This document shows positions 1 through 8,834 of a DNA stretch of 56,979 nt, piece after piece (the first letter of the stretch is position 1; each line of letters starts with the position of its first letter). The notes under the pieces were generated by a model. The model was not told the DNA's origin. It searched no databases and was given only the letters and a program-made list of their open reading frames with translations. Where the stretch lies: assembly GCA_937904325.1 (NCBI GenBank), contig CALGTK010000034.1, forward strand, positions 1-56,979, read 5' to 3'. This DNA comes from an uncultured Planctomyces sp. GTDB lineage: Bacteria; Planctomycetota; Planctomycetia; Planctomycetales; Planctomycetaceae. The translations under genes and the position numbers were made by a program.

Positions 1-675
1 CTGAGTGAACAATCGAATTCGTTGTGAAATCTCGGGGTGGTTTGTCATCACGGCTCCACCGCGACCGGATGTCATGAGCTTGCTTCCGCCGAAACTAAGC
101 ACGCCGACGTGACCGGCAGCGCCGGCTCGATGTCCGTCGAGAATTGCGCCGGTTGCCTGGCACGCGTCTTCGATCACCGAGACGTCATGCAGATCCGCCA
201 GCTCCATGACTGGTTGCATCGGCACGCAGCCGCCGTGCAGATGCGAAACAATGATCGCTTTTGTTTTGTCTGAGACGGCGGCTTCGATTTGCGATATATC
301 CATCTGCCAGCTGCCTGGGTCGATATCGACCAGGACCGGAGTCGCGCCGATCGCGAGAACATTCTGAAAGTTCGCTTTGAAGTCGTAGGCGGCAAGAATG
401 ACCTCGTCGCCGGGTTCAACACGAACGCCCCGCAACGCAAGTTCAACGGCAACGGTTCCGCTGGCACACAAAATCGTTTCTGTCACATGGTGGAACGCCT
501 TGAGTTCCTCAGTCAGCGCTCCGCAGTTCCGGCCGTGGTATTTGCCCCACGAGCCGTCACTCAGGCACGCGTTTAATGCGGCAGTGACTTCCGGCCAGTC
601 TCCCGGCCAGGCAGGGGGATCTTCCGGTCGAAGCGGAGTCCCGCCGAGGATCGCAGGGAGTTCAGACGCTGACAT
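1..675 (-). CDS. DegT/DnrJ/EryC1/StrS-family aminotransferase (partial, C-terminus beyond window)
   Basis: PLP-dependent aminotransferase of the DegT/DnrJ/EryC1/StrS family, which usually transaminates keto-sugars for surface polysaccharides or secondary metabolites. The 225 codons visible run without a stop into the left edge, so roughly the C-terminal 40% is missing. The phosphate-binding stretch ASGTVAVELALRG lies near residues 71-83. The acidic VIEDACQATGA stretch (residues 168-178) should hold the residue that contacts the PLP pyridine nitrogen. SFGGSKLMTSGRGG (194-207) carries the expected Schiff-base lysine, K199. The start at 675 is the ATG that gives a full N-terminus (MSASELPAILGG). 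The next gene downstream is outside the window and the upstream neighbour is a DUF1501 gene on the same strand. The substrate cannot be told from sequence. Confidence 0.88.
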   Translation of the reverse strand, partial: MSASELPAILGGTPLRPEDPPAWPGDWPEVTAALNACLSDGSWGKYHGRNCGALTEELKAFHHVTETILCASGTVAVELALRGVRVEPGDEVILAAYDFKANFQNVLAIGATPVLVDIDPGSWQMDISQIEAAVSDKTKAIIVSHLHGGCVPMQPVMELADLHDVSVIEDACQATGAILDGHRAGAAGHVGVLSFGGSKLMTSGRGGAVMTNHPEISQRIRLFTQ

Positions 676-759
676 CGCGGTGTGCCCGGCAGAGGTCGCA
701 ACAGTGGAAACGCGACAAATGACGCAATCCTGGACGGTGTATTTCCGTATCGGGACTTC

Positions 760-776
760 GTCAGGCGGAGCCTGAC
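760..776. repeat. Short inverted repeat at the 3' end of a DUF1501 gene
   Basis: A perfect 7-bp inverted repeat, GTCAGGC and GCCTGAC around a GGA loop, lies directly against the stop codon of the minus-strand DUF1501 gene. It is not followed by a T-run on either strand. It is either a weak transcript-end hairpin or one copy of a dispersed palindrome. Confidence 0.45.
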
Positions 777-2171
777 CTACAGGAGGCCCGGGATGGGTTG
801 CCATTCGCCGGCGACTCGCGCGACTTCCGGTGGGACCCCCTGAGCGATCCGCAGCTCGGCGACGTCGAACAAGGTGTGCATGATCGTGGCGATTAAGTTT
901 GAGTTTCGCATCGGAGTCGTCAATGGCTCGCCCGCATCGCGAGTTGACTGCCCGATCACCTGTCCCGGTTTGACTCCGCCTCCGGCCAGCATCAGTGGTG
1001 ACAGATTGCCCCAGTGGTTGCGTCCGCCATTGGCGTTGATGCGCGGCGTGCGGCCCATTTCACCACAGCAGACCAGCAGAATCTTATCGCTGAGTCCGCG
1101 TGCTTCGACATCGTCAAGGAATGCGGAGACCGCGTGGTCGAATGGCGTCCCCATGTAACGCATGCCTTCTTCGACGCCGGCGTTGTTCTGGTCGGCGTGC
1201 ATGTCCCACACAAAGTTTGTGGTGACGGTGACAAAGCCTGTGCCCGCTTCGCACAGCCGCCGCGCCATCAGCATCAGTTTGCCGAGTGCCTTGCCGTTGT
1301 CGACGTACCGTTCGTAATTATTCCAGTGGCGACTGATATCTGAAGGACGCATCAGCGGGGCAGTGTCGTAACGTGCGACCGTTGCCGGATCTTCCTTTGA
1401 CAAATCGAATGCGTCAGCGACACCACCGAGGATTGTTGAGAACGCCTGCTCGCGAACTTTCTCAATGCCGCCGGCATTGCCAACATTTTCCAGGGCCCAC
1501 TTCACCTCGTCGAGATTAGTCAGCAATGACCGTCGATCACCCATACGGTCGATCGGGAGATTCAGTTTAAGATTGTTTTGAGCGTCACCGTCGGCTCCCG
1601 GAATGAACGGCGAGTAAACGCTGCCGAAGTTGCCAACCGATTCGAACTTTCCAAAGTTCGAGATGCGCGTCATCGTGGAATCATCGACGGCTTTCGGGAA
1701 CAGAGCGACGTTGGTCGGCATGCCGTTGTCGGCACGGTTGGTCCCGGCGATGCGCGAGTAGATCGTCCCGATGTTCGCGTTGAACGAGTCCTTGCCGACG
1801 ATCGGCTTAATGTCGTGCCGGCTGTCGCCAGTCTGAAAAGACCGAACAATCGAAAACTTGTCGGCGCGCGCAGCCAGTTGCGGCATCGTTCCACCGAACG
1901 TGATGCCCGGCAATTTCGTTGAGAGTTCACCCGTAGCACTTCGAATCTCAGAAGGCGCTTCCATTTTGGGGTCGAACGTCTCGATCTGGCTCGGCCCACC
2001 GTGCATAAAGAGAAAGACAACCGATCGACCCGTTGCCAGCTGATTGCCGCCAGCAGCTTGACCATTTGCCCGCAATAGATCTGCCAGTGAAAGGCCACCC
2101 AGACCGAGGCCGCCAATACGCAGGAACTCACGTCTGCCAAATGGTTTGCTGAAATCACCAACACTAAGCAT
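777..2171 (-). CDS. DUF1501 domain-containing protein, exported
   Basis: 464-residue DUF1501 protein, a family related to the alkaline phosphatase/sulfatase fold and greatly expanded in Planctomycetes; its biochemical activity is unknown. The N-terminus has a twin-arginine-like leader, GRREFLRIGGLGLGG at residues 12-26, suggesting export by Tat. Family landmarks visible are the FLFMHGGPSQIETFDPK segment near residues 54-70, the GRTPRINANGGRNHWG segment near 370-388, and a C-terminal VIGQSTRDAGEP block. The start is supported by a GGGAG motif about 10 bases upstream. It follows the TPR/peptidase gene on the same strand after a gap of 107 bp and may share its transcript. It is one of five DUF1501 paralogues in the window. 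Length and motifs look intact. Confidence 0.93.
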   Translation of the reverse strand: MLSVGDFSKPFGRREFLRIGGLGLGGLSLADLLRANGQAAGGNQLATGRSVVFLFMHGGPSQIETFDPKMEAPSEIRSATGELSTKLPGITFGGTMPQLAARADKFSIVRSFQTGDSRHDIKPIVGKDSFNANIGTIYSRIAGTNRADNGMPTNVALFPKAVDDSTMTRISNFGKFESVGNFGSVYSPFIPGADGDAQNNLKLNLPIDRMGDRRSLLTNLDEVKWALENVGNAGGIEKVREQAFSTILGGVADAFDLSKEDPATVARYDTAPLMRPSDISRHWNNYERYVDNGKALGKLMLMARRLCEAGTGFVTVTTNFVWDMHADQNNAGVEEGMRYMGTPFDHAVSAFLDDVEARGLSDKILLVCCGEMGRTPRINANGGRNHWGNLSPLMLAGGGVKPGQVIGQSTRDAGEPLTTPMRNSNLIATIMHTLFDVAELRIAQGVPPEVARVAGEWQPIPGLL

Positions 2172-2253
2172 TTACAAAACTCCCGATAGGCCAGTGGCTG
2201 CTGCAGTCACTGCAACTACCCTTACATATTGATCGGCCACGATCCAGACAACA

Positions 2254-2268
2254 CCCAAAATATTTGGG
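2254..2268. terminator. Possible weak hairpin terminator after the TPR/peptidase gene
   Basis: A 6-bp AT-rich inverted repeat, CCCAAA and TTTGGG around ATA, lies 10 bases beyond the stop of the minus-strand gene ending at 2279. No long T-run follows, so termination is only suggested. Confidence 0.3.
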
Positions 2269-2278
2269 ACGAATACCC

Positions 2279-5098
2279 TTATTCTTCTGCAGAATCTGCC
2301 TCAAGTATTTCCGCGATCTTTCGCTCAGTTGTCGCCTTTTCATTTCGACCTTCGTGATCGTACAGCTTTGCCAGGATTCGGTGGGTTTCCGGGTCAGTCA
2401 CATCGATCTGCAGTGCTTCTTTCGCCCAGCGACCAGCTTCGACTACGTGACCTTCGTCGTCGGCGATCTGCGCCAACTTTCGTCGCACGACCGGGTTGTC
2501 ACCGTCAAGGTTGGCGATCGACTCAAGCACACCCTTCAGCTTGGCATTTTCTCCAAGTTGGATGTAGGCCGCGGCCAGACCCTTGAGCCACTCGCCCGAT
2601 TGCGGCAGGAATGCCTGGTCAATCTGGAATCTGGTCCGGCCGAGTTCGTATAGCCTTGCAGCTTCCGCCGGTTGAGCCTGCATGAGCCGAATTTTTGCCA
2701 GCAGGCCGAGCACGCGATCGTTCGGCTTTTCTTCATCAAAAGCTGCTTCCAGAAACATGACCGCCTCATCGACATCACGGCCAAGCAGTTCGAGTTCGGC
2801 GAGAACGACAGCGGCCAGGGGTTCAGCCGGATTCTGCTCGAGCGCCTGCTCAGCGAGTGCTCTCGCCTGTCGCCGACGTTTTGCTTTGAAGAGTGCGTCA
2901 GCGAAAGCGGCGATCTTGGACGGACTGTCGGGTGCGGCGTTGAATTGCTTCTCGATTTCGACGATCGATTTCGGAGCTTTAGTCGCCGAGCCGCCGAGTT
3001 CTTCCTCAACAATTCGATTCAGAAAATCTCGATAGCCGGCGTCGAACTCATCAGTCGTCATATCAAAGACCTGAACGATAGCGGCGTTCGTCCGAACGTT
3101 TTTGCGATATAGATCGAGCATGCTGCTGATCGTTTCTTTGCCAAACGTCTCGATCATGTACTGAGCGTAGAGCCGACTCTGGCAGTAAGCGAACTGCCAG
3201 TCATCGGGTGTTTCAGGGCGAACGAAGATGCCGGTCAGCTCATCGAGGCTCCACAGCTCACCGCGCGGGACTCGGTCGAGCAGCATGCGGTTCCATGCGG
3301 CCGGACGTTCGATCCCTTCGCTGGTGACGGCCAGCGCCTCGGTGAACCAGTGCGGAATGTTGAAGTGCGTTTGCTGTAAAGTAAGCACGTGAACAAACTC
3401 GTGCTTCACAACGCGAGCCCAGTTGTACGGTTGAGGCGACGCGGTCGGTGACGCCAGAGCAACCATCATTCCGGTCGACGCTCCAATGGTTTGAATCCAC
3501 GGCAGGCCGACCATTCTCGCACTGAACCATTGATGCGCGGTCAAGCCTTTCGCATTGTTGTAGATTTCGAACACGCTGCGTTGCGGTGGTTCGTAGCCGT
3601 AAAGTTCGACCAGTTCCGGGTAGACCTCTTCGAGATACTCGGCCATATACTCGCCAAGGATTTTATCGGCCTGCGAATCCACTCGGATGACGAAGTGCTC
3701 GGTCGTGATCGTTTCATACTTGCTGAGGACACCGAGCACTTTCCGCATATTGCTGACTCGGACGTGGTAGGGATCGGACTTGAAAGCTTCGTCCAGAAGT
3801 TGCTTCGCCTGATCCGACCGGCCGGTCTGCATGTAGAGCATGCCGAGTGACGTTTTTGGTTGAGAAAGTTGTGGCATGACTCGAATGGCATGCTGATAAA
3901 TTTTCTCGGCCATCACGTACTTGCGTCGTGACTCCAGTGTGTTTGCGAACGCGTTGAGAAATACTCCGGGATTCGGATTTCGAGTCGCGACATCGATCAC
4001 AAGCTGCTCTAAACGTGAAGGATTTTCGAGCGCCGATTCCTCGATGGCGTCGAGGTTTGCGAGCAATGACGTCAGTCGTTCGTCGGCTTCGCCGCCTGGT
4101 TGAACATCGAGCAGGTAATGTGCCGCTGCGAGTCGTCCGAGAGTTTTCGCGTCGAACGGGTTGATTTTTCGAGCTTCCTGCAACGCGAGCATGGCGGCAT
4201 CTGGCGAGCGTTTGTTCAACGCGATATCCGCCATCAATCGTAACGTCGGCACGTAGTTGTCCTGAACGTTAAGAGCCTGTTCGGCGTATGTCAGCGCCGC
4301 ATCGACGTCGTGTTTCTGCAAAGCGGCCTCACCAAGAGCCACGATGACGCTGACTGCTCGTGGGTTGATCTCCAGAGCTTTCTTCAGGTCGGGGATCGCC
4401 TGGGCTCGATTGTACTTTTCGAGCAGCAGTGAACCGGATGCCAGATGCGTCTGCCATGACAGCGAGTTATCTTTCAATGCATCGGAGCAAAGAGTGTTGA
4501 TGATGAAGTTGAAGATGCTGGAACTGCTGTTCCATCGAGCGTATTCGCCTGCCCCTTCGGCAATCAGTAGCAGCGTCCTGGCATCGGTCGGTTGTTTGCG
4601 ATTGTAGAAACGGACGAACCAGCGGAACGCTTCGTTGGCTTTCTTCAGGTCGCCAGCCTCCGTGCTCAACCAGGCAAGCACGAGATGCGCCAATGGCTGA
4701 TCGGCGTCAGCCTTCAACGCGGCTTCACACGAGGCGGCTGCTTCCTCAATCCGGCCGATGGTAAATTGCAGCCTGGCGGTCTCGGCAAGAATGGCCGGAG
4801 ACGACATCGCTGCATCCGTTAGTTGAGTGATCGCTTCCTTGTATTGCCCCTGGCTTTCTAGGGTTCGACTGAGGCCGATGATTGCCGGCCCTTTCGTAGC
4901 GTCTTTTGCGTTTTCGACAATTTCCGTAAACGCCTTAGCGGCCTCTTCGTAACGACCCCGTTGCAGATGCTCAGTTGCGTATCTGAAGTCAGCGGACGTG
5001 TCTTCGCACGTTACGCGGCCCGGCATGAGAAAGAGTGCAAATGCGGAAGTTATCAGCACTACTGACAAATGACTGATCTGTCGAATCCGAGATGCCAC
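2279..5098 (-). CDS. Exported TPR protein with peptidase MA-like (HExxH) domain
   Basis: 939-residue protein with an N-terminal signal peptide (hydrophobic stretch SVVLITSAFALFLMPG, residues 12-27). Tetratricopeptide repeats occupy about residues 35-460, a gluzincin-like peptidase MA segment about 500-670, and more TPRs about 690-930. The zinc-binding motif is HEFVH at residues 566-570. A likely third ligand is E587 in WFTEALAV, which gives the usual HExxH...E layout, so the catalytic residues appear complete. TPRs probably bind partner proteins or substrate, outside the cytoplasm if the signal is used. The gene is followed by a DUF1501 gene and is divergent from the cytochrome/WD40 gene. Proteins of this layout are known in Planctomycetes, but the substrate is unknown. 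Confidence 0.88.
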   Translation of the reverse strand: MASRIRQISHLSVVLITSAFALFLMPGRVTCEDTSADFRYATEHLQRGRYEEAAKAFTEIVENAKDATKGPAIIGLSRTLESQGQYKEAITQLTDAAMSSPAILAETARLQFTIGRIEEAAASCEAALKADADQPLAHLVLAWLSTEAGDLKKANEAFRWFVRFYNRKQPTDARTLLLIAEGAGEYARWNSSSSIFNFIINTLCSDALKDNSLSWQTHLASGSLLLEKYNRAQAIPDLKKALEINPRAVSVIVALGEAALQKHDVDAALTYAEQALNVQDNYVPTLRLMADIALNKRSPDAAMLALQEARKINPFDAKTLGRLAAAHYLLDVQPGGEADERLTSLLANLDAIEESALENPSRLEQLVIDVATRNPNPGVFLNAFANTLESRRKYVMAEKIYQHAIRVMPQLSQPKTSLGMLYMQTGRSDQAKQLLDEAFKSDPYHVRVSNMRKVLGVLSKYETITTEHFVIRVDSQADKILGEYMAEYLEEVYPELVELYGYEPPQRSVFEIYNNAKGLTAHQWFSARMVGLPWIQTIGASTGMMVALASPTASPQPYNWARVVKHEFVHVLTLQQTHFNIPHWFTEALAVTSEGIERPAAWNRMLLDRVPRGELWSLDELTGIFVRPETPDDWQFAYCQSRLYAQYMIETFGKETISSMLDLYRKNVRTNAAIVQVFDMTTDEFDAGYRDFLNRIVEEELGGSATKAPKSIVEIEKQFNAAPDSPSKIAAFADALFKAKRRRQARALAEQALEQNPAEPLAAVVLAELELLGRDVDEAVMFLEAAFDEEKPNDRVLGLLAKIRLMQAQPAEAARLYELGRTRFQIDQAFLPQSGEWLKGLAAAYIQLGENAKLKGVLESIANLDGDNPVVRRKLAQIADDEGHVVEAGRWAKEALQIDVTDPETHRILAKLYDHEGRNEKATTERKIAEILEADSAEE

Positions 5099-5288
5099 CG
5101 GCTGGTGCTCCGTAAGAAAGTCAAAGGGCAGTGAGCGACGAGCAAATTGTACAACGGCGGCAGAAATAATGACGCGTGAGTTATGGCCGCGAAACTGTGC
5201 TTCCGAGGGAAGTCGGATTATCCTTGTCGACGAATCCGTGGGCGGTGTCCGCAGAAGGTCTCAACAAAGAGAGTGCATAGGTTTACGA

Positions 5289-8144
5289 ATGTGCCAGCAA
5301 CACGATTTCTTCAGAGCAAACGCACGACGAACAATTCTGCTTGTTGCCTGCGCGATTGCAACAAAGACTGGCGGTATCGTTACAAACGCTGCGGATAACC
5401 TTGAGCCGGACTATGCTAAACAGATCGCTCCGATCTTTCAGAAACGCTGCGTCGGTTGTCACAACGCCGACGACGCGGAAAGCAAGCTATCTGTAGATTC
5501 GTACTCGGATCTGCAGAAAGGTGGAAAACGCGGACCGTCGTTTCAGCCGGGCGACGTTGCTTCCAGCCGTTTGCTGCAGTTTGTGACTGGAAAAGCAAAG
5601 CCCGTCATGCCGCCTGAAGATGAAGAACGACTGACGAAAGAAGAAATTGCTTTACTGACCGCGTGGATTGAAGCTGGAGCCAAAGGACCAAACGGAAAAG
5701 AACCGCCTCGCCGTACGTTGATCGTTCCAAAGATTGCAGGTTCGGCAAACGCAGATGGACCGGTCGCCGCCGTCGCCCTTTCACCAGACGGGAGTCGACT
5801 CGCCATCGCGCGATTTGCTTCTGTAGAAATTCGTGATGCGGCATCCATGAAAGTACTGCGGCGGCTGAAAGAATTTCCTGGCAAGGTGAATTCAGTTGAA
5901 TTCTCAACAGACGGTCAGCGTATCATCGCCGGATCGGGTATCGCCGGGCTCTACGGCCAGGCAAGTATTTGGACAATCGCCGATAGCAGGAAGGTGGCGA
6001 TGTTCGAAGGGCATCGTGACGTGATGTACGACGCCGTGCTGAATCGCGACCAGACTGTGCTTGCCACCGCGAGCTACGACAAGAAGATTATTCTCTGGGA
6101 TGTGGGAACCGGGAAAGAACTTCGCACACTGGCCGGTCATAACGGAGCAGTCTTTGATCTGGACTTCAGCCCGGACGGAACGATCGTTGCGTCCGCGAGT
6201 GCCGACCAGACTGTCAAGCTCTGGCAGGTATCGACGGGTGTTCGGCTCGACACGTTGAGTCAGCCGCTGAAGGATCAATACGTCGTTCGATTTTCTCCGG
6301 ATGGACGGCACGTCATCGCTGGTGGGCTCGACAATCGCATCCGAGTCTGGCAAGTCGTGTCTCGGAAGAAACCGCAGATCAATCCACTGGTCTATTCGAG
6401 AATCGCTGCCGAGGGATCGATCATCCAGCTTGGTTTTAAACCGGACGGTTCGAAGCTGGTTTCCATCGCTGACGACCAAACGATGAAACTGTGGGACACG
6501 ACGGAGTACACACAGCAGTTCGCGTTTGAAGCTCAGCCGGCCGCCGCACCAGCTCTGGATGTCGCCTCAAACGGAAAATCATTCGTCGTCGGGCGAATCG
6601 ACGGAACGTTACAGAAATACGATTTCAACATCGCGTCACGCGGTAAGACTGTGACGCAGCGCTCGCAACTCGTCACTGTATTTCCGGCATTGGACAAGCC
6701 GTCGCAGGCCGTTGATGAGTCAGAGCCAAACGATAATCCGGCTCTGGCATCTGCGGTCGAAATCCCAGCGACGATCAAGGGCATCCTTAATCCTGAAACC
6801 GGCGATTCACCGACGGCTTCGGCTGTTGACGTCGACATGTTTCGCTTCGCTGCGAACGCTGGCGAGGCGTGGGTTTTCGAAGTAAACGCAGCACGAAATA
6901 AATCGCCGCTCGATTCGAACCTCGAAATTCTTGACTCCGACGGAAACCGCATCGAACGAGTCCGTTTGCAAGCCGTTCGGGATTCATACATCACGTTTCG
7001 CGGGATCAATTCCGACACACGTGACTGCCGGCTTCATAACTGGGAAGAAATGGACGTCAATCAGTTGCTGTATCTGAACGGCGAAGTGGTGCAGCTCTGG
7101 TTGTGGCCGCGAGGTCCCGACTCCGGATTTCAGTTTTACCCGCAAACCGGAAACCGAACCGGCTTGTTCGACACGACAGCGAACTCGCACGCGTTGCAGG
7201 AGCCCTGCTATATCGTTGAGCCTCATCCACCCGGCACGAAACTCATTTCGAATGGTTTGCCAGTCTTTCCGATTTACTACGAAAACGACGACGACGCTTT
7301 GCGGCAGTTTGGTAGCGATTCGCGGCTGACATTCACGGCACCGGCAAAGGGCGATTACTTTGTCCGCGTGTCCGATGTGCGAGGGGCCAGCGGATCGGAG
7401 TTCACGTATGAACTGACCGTGCGGCCGGCAAAACCGGACTTCAATGTTCGGCTGGACGGAAACAAGCCTTCGGTACAGGCTGGCAGCGGCAAAGAATTCA
7501 AATTCGTGACCAGTCGCCTGGATGGCTTCGACGGAGCAATCAAGATCGCCATTGAGAACATGCCGGCAGGATTTCAGGTGTCACAACCGCTGATCATCGA
7601 AGCCGGTCAGTTCATCACGTATGCGTCGATCAATGCGGCGTTTGATGCCAAAGCGCCGACGCCGGAAGATGTGAAGAAGATCAAAGTCACCGCGACAGCA
7701 ATGGTTCGCGGGAAAGAAGTATCGAAAGATGTCGGTAGCTTTGCAGAACTGAAACTAGCAGCGGCTCCGAAAATTCTTGTGGCGATCGGGCCTGATGCAG
7801 GTGACTCGATGAAAGTTAATGCTCCGAATTTCGGCCAGACGAATCCACTGGAATTGACCATCGCTCCTGGTGAGACAATCACGGCTCGAGTCCACATTCA
7901 GCGAAACAACGATTTCAACGGTCGAATTGGTTTCGAAGCGATCGCTCACAACCTTCCGCACGGAATTATTGTCGACAACGTGGGCTTGAGCGGGCTGCTG
8001 ATTGTCGAGGGAAAGAGCCAGAGAAAATTCTTCCTGACAGCCGCAGATTGGGTTCCCGAGCAGACTCGAGTGTTTCATCTCCGCAGCAAAGAAGAGGGCG
8101 GGCAGACATCCTGGCCGATCATTCTGCAAGTGCGAAACAAGTAA
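5289..8144 (+). CDS. c-type cytochrome / WD40 repeat / PPC-domain protein
   Basis: Large exported protein of planctomycete type. From this start (951 residues) there is a signal-like hydrophobic stretch at residues 13-25. A planctomycete cytochrome C domain follows with a haem motif CVGCH near residue 54 and the downstream PVMPPEDEERL ligand region. Six to seven WD40 blades span about 156-447 and a PPC-type beta domain about 476-710. More beta-rich sequence reaches the C-terminus. The reading frame stays open to an upstream ATG at 5169. I prefer 5289 because it puts the hydrophobic segment at the N-terminus as a leader; the 40 residues lost are polar and charged. The role is probably periplasmic electron transfer or scaffolding, but this is inferred. 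The stop is 3 bp before the HD-domain gene, so the two are likely cotranscribed. Confidence 0.9.
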   Translation: MCQQHDFFRANARRTILLVACAIATKTGGIVTNAADNLEPDYAKQIAPIFQKRCVGCHNADDAESKLSVDSYSDLQKGGKRGPSFQPGDVASSRLLQFVTGKAKPVMPPEDEERLTKEEIALLTAWIEAGAKGPNGKEPPRRTLIVPKIAGSANADGPVAAVALSPDGSRLAIARFASVEIRDAASMKVLRRLKEFPGKVNSVEFSTDGQRIIAGSGIAGLYGQASIWTIADSRKVAMFEGHRDVMYDAVLNRDQTVLATASYDKKIILWDVGTGKELRTLAGHNGAVFDLDFSPDGTIVASASADQTVKLWQVSTGVRLDTLSQPLKDQYVVRFSPDGRHVIAGGLDNRIRVWQVVSRKKPQINPLVYSRIAAEGSIIQLGFKPDGSKLVSIADDQTMKLWDTTEYTQQFAFEAQPAAAPALDVASNGKSFVVGRIDGTLQKYDFNIASRGKTVTQRSQLVTVFPALDKPSQAVDESEPNDNPALASAVEIPATIKGILNPETGDSPTASAVDVDMFRFAANAGEAWVFEVNAARNKSPLDSNLEILDSDGNRIERVRLQAVRDSYITFRGINSDTRDCRLHNWEEMDVNQLLYLNGEVVQLWLWPRGPDSGFQFYPQTGNRTGLFDTTANSHALQEPCYIVEPHPPGTKLISNGLPVFPIYYENDDDALRQFGSDSRLTFTAPAKGDYFVRVSDVRGASGSEFTYELTVRPAKPDFNVRLDGNKPSVQAGSGKEFKFVTSRLDGFDGAIKIAIENMPAGFQVSQPLIIEAGQFITYASINAAFDAKAPTPEDVKKIKVTATAMVRGKEVSKDVGSFAELKLAAAPKILVAIGPDAGDSMKVNAPNFGQTNPLELTIAPGETITARVHIQRNNDFNGRIGFEAIAHNLPHGIIVDNVGLSGLLIVEGKSQRKFFLTAADWVPEQTRVFHLRSKEEGGQTSWPIILQVRNK

Positions 8145-8147
8145 CGA

Positions 8148-8831
8148 ATGGATTCGTTGATGGCAGACCTTACCGACGAGCAGCAACAGATTATTGACCG
8201 GACCGCCGACTTCGTTCGCAACCAGATGGAAGGCGATTCGTCCGGTCACGACTGGTGGCATGTCTGGCGAGTCTGGCAGAACTCACTGGTTATCTCGCGG
8301 AACGAAAAGGCCAATCGGTTTGTGACAGAGCTCGCCGCGTTACTGCACGATATCGCCGACTGGAAGTTTCACGACGGTGACGAGTCTGCTGGTCCGAAAG
8401 CAGCTCGAGCCTGGTTGTCAGAACAGTCGCTTGGTGAATCAGTGATCGAGCACGTTTGCGATATTGTCGCAACGGTGTCATTCAAAGGGGCGGGTGTTGA
8501 GACACCGATGGCAACACTCGAAGGGAAGATCGTCCAGGATGCCGACCGACTGGAAGCCATCGGAGCCATCGGTATTGCCCGGTGTTTCGCTTTCGGCGGT
8601 GCGAAAGGTCGGTTAATGCACGACCCTGAGGATCCACCGGAACTGCACGCATCGTTCGACGACTACAAAAATAAATCCGGACCCTCGATCAACCACTTCT
8701 ACGAAAAATTGCTGCTGCTCAAAGACCGGATGAATACGAAAACCGGTCTTAAAATTGCGGCTCAGCGCCACAAAGTGCTGGAAGATTTTCTTGTGCAATT
8801 CCACGCAGAATGGAATATCACCTCCACTTGA
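8148..8831 (+). CDS. HD-domain phosphohydrolase
   Basis: 227-residue HD-superfamily metal-dependent phosphohydrolase resembling the YpgQ/YedJ type, some members of which hydrolyse nucleotides. Visible metal-binding residues are H38 in HDWWHVWRVW, the H67-D68 doublet in ALLHDIADWKFHD, and an aspartate in the QDADRLEAIGAIGIAR stretch (about residues 130-145). The ATG at 8148 lies 3 bp after the cytochrome/WD40 stop; M5 at 8160 is an alternative start. No membrane segment or signal peptide is seen, so the enzyme is expected in the cytoplasm. That is odd for a gene so closely coupled to an exported cytochrome. The substrate is unknown. It converges with the kinase gene, with 3 bp between the stops. 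Confidence 0.9.
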   Translation: MDSLMADLTDEQQQIIDRTADFVRNQMEGDSSGHDWWHVWRVWQNSLVISRNEKANRFVTELAALLHDIADWKFHDGDESAGPKAARAWLSEQSLGESVIEHVCDIVATVSFKGAGVETPMATLEGKIVQDADRLEAIGAIGIARCFAFGGAKGRLMHDPEDPPELHASFDDYKNKSGPSINHFYEKLLLLKDRMNTKTGLKIAAQRHKVLEDFLVQFHAEWNITST

Positions 8832-8834
8832 TGC

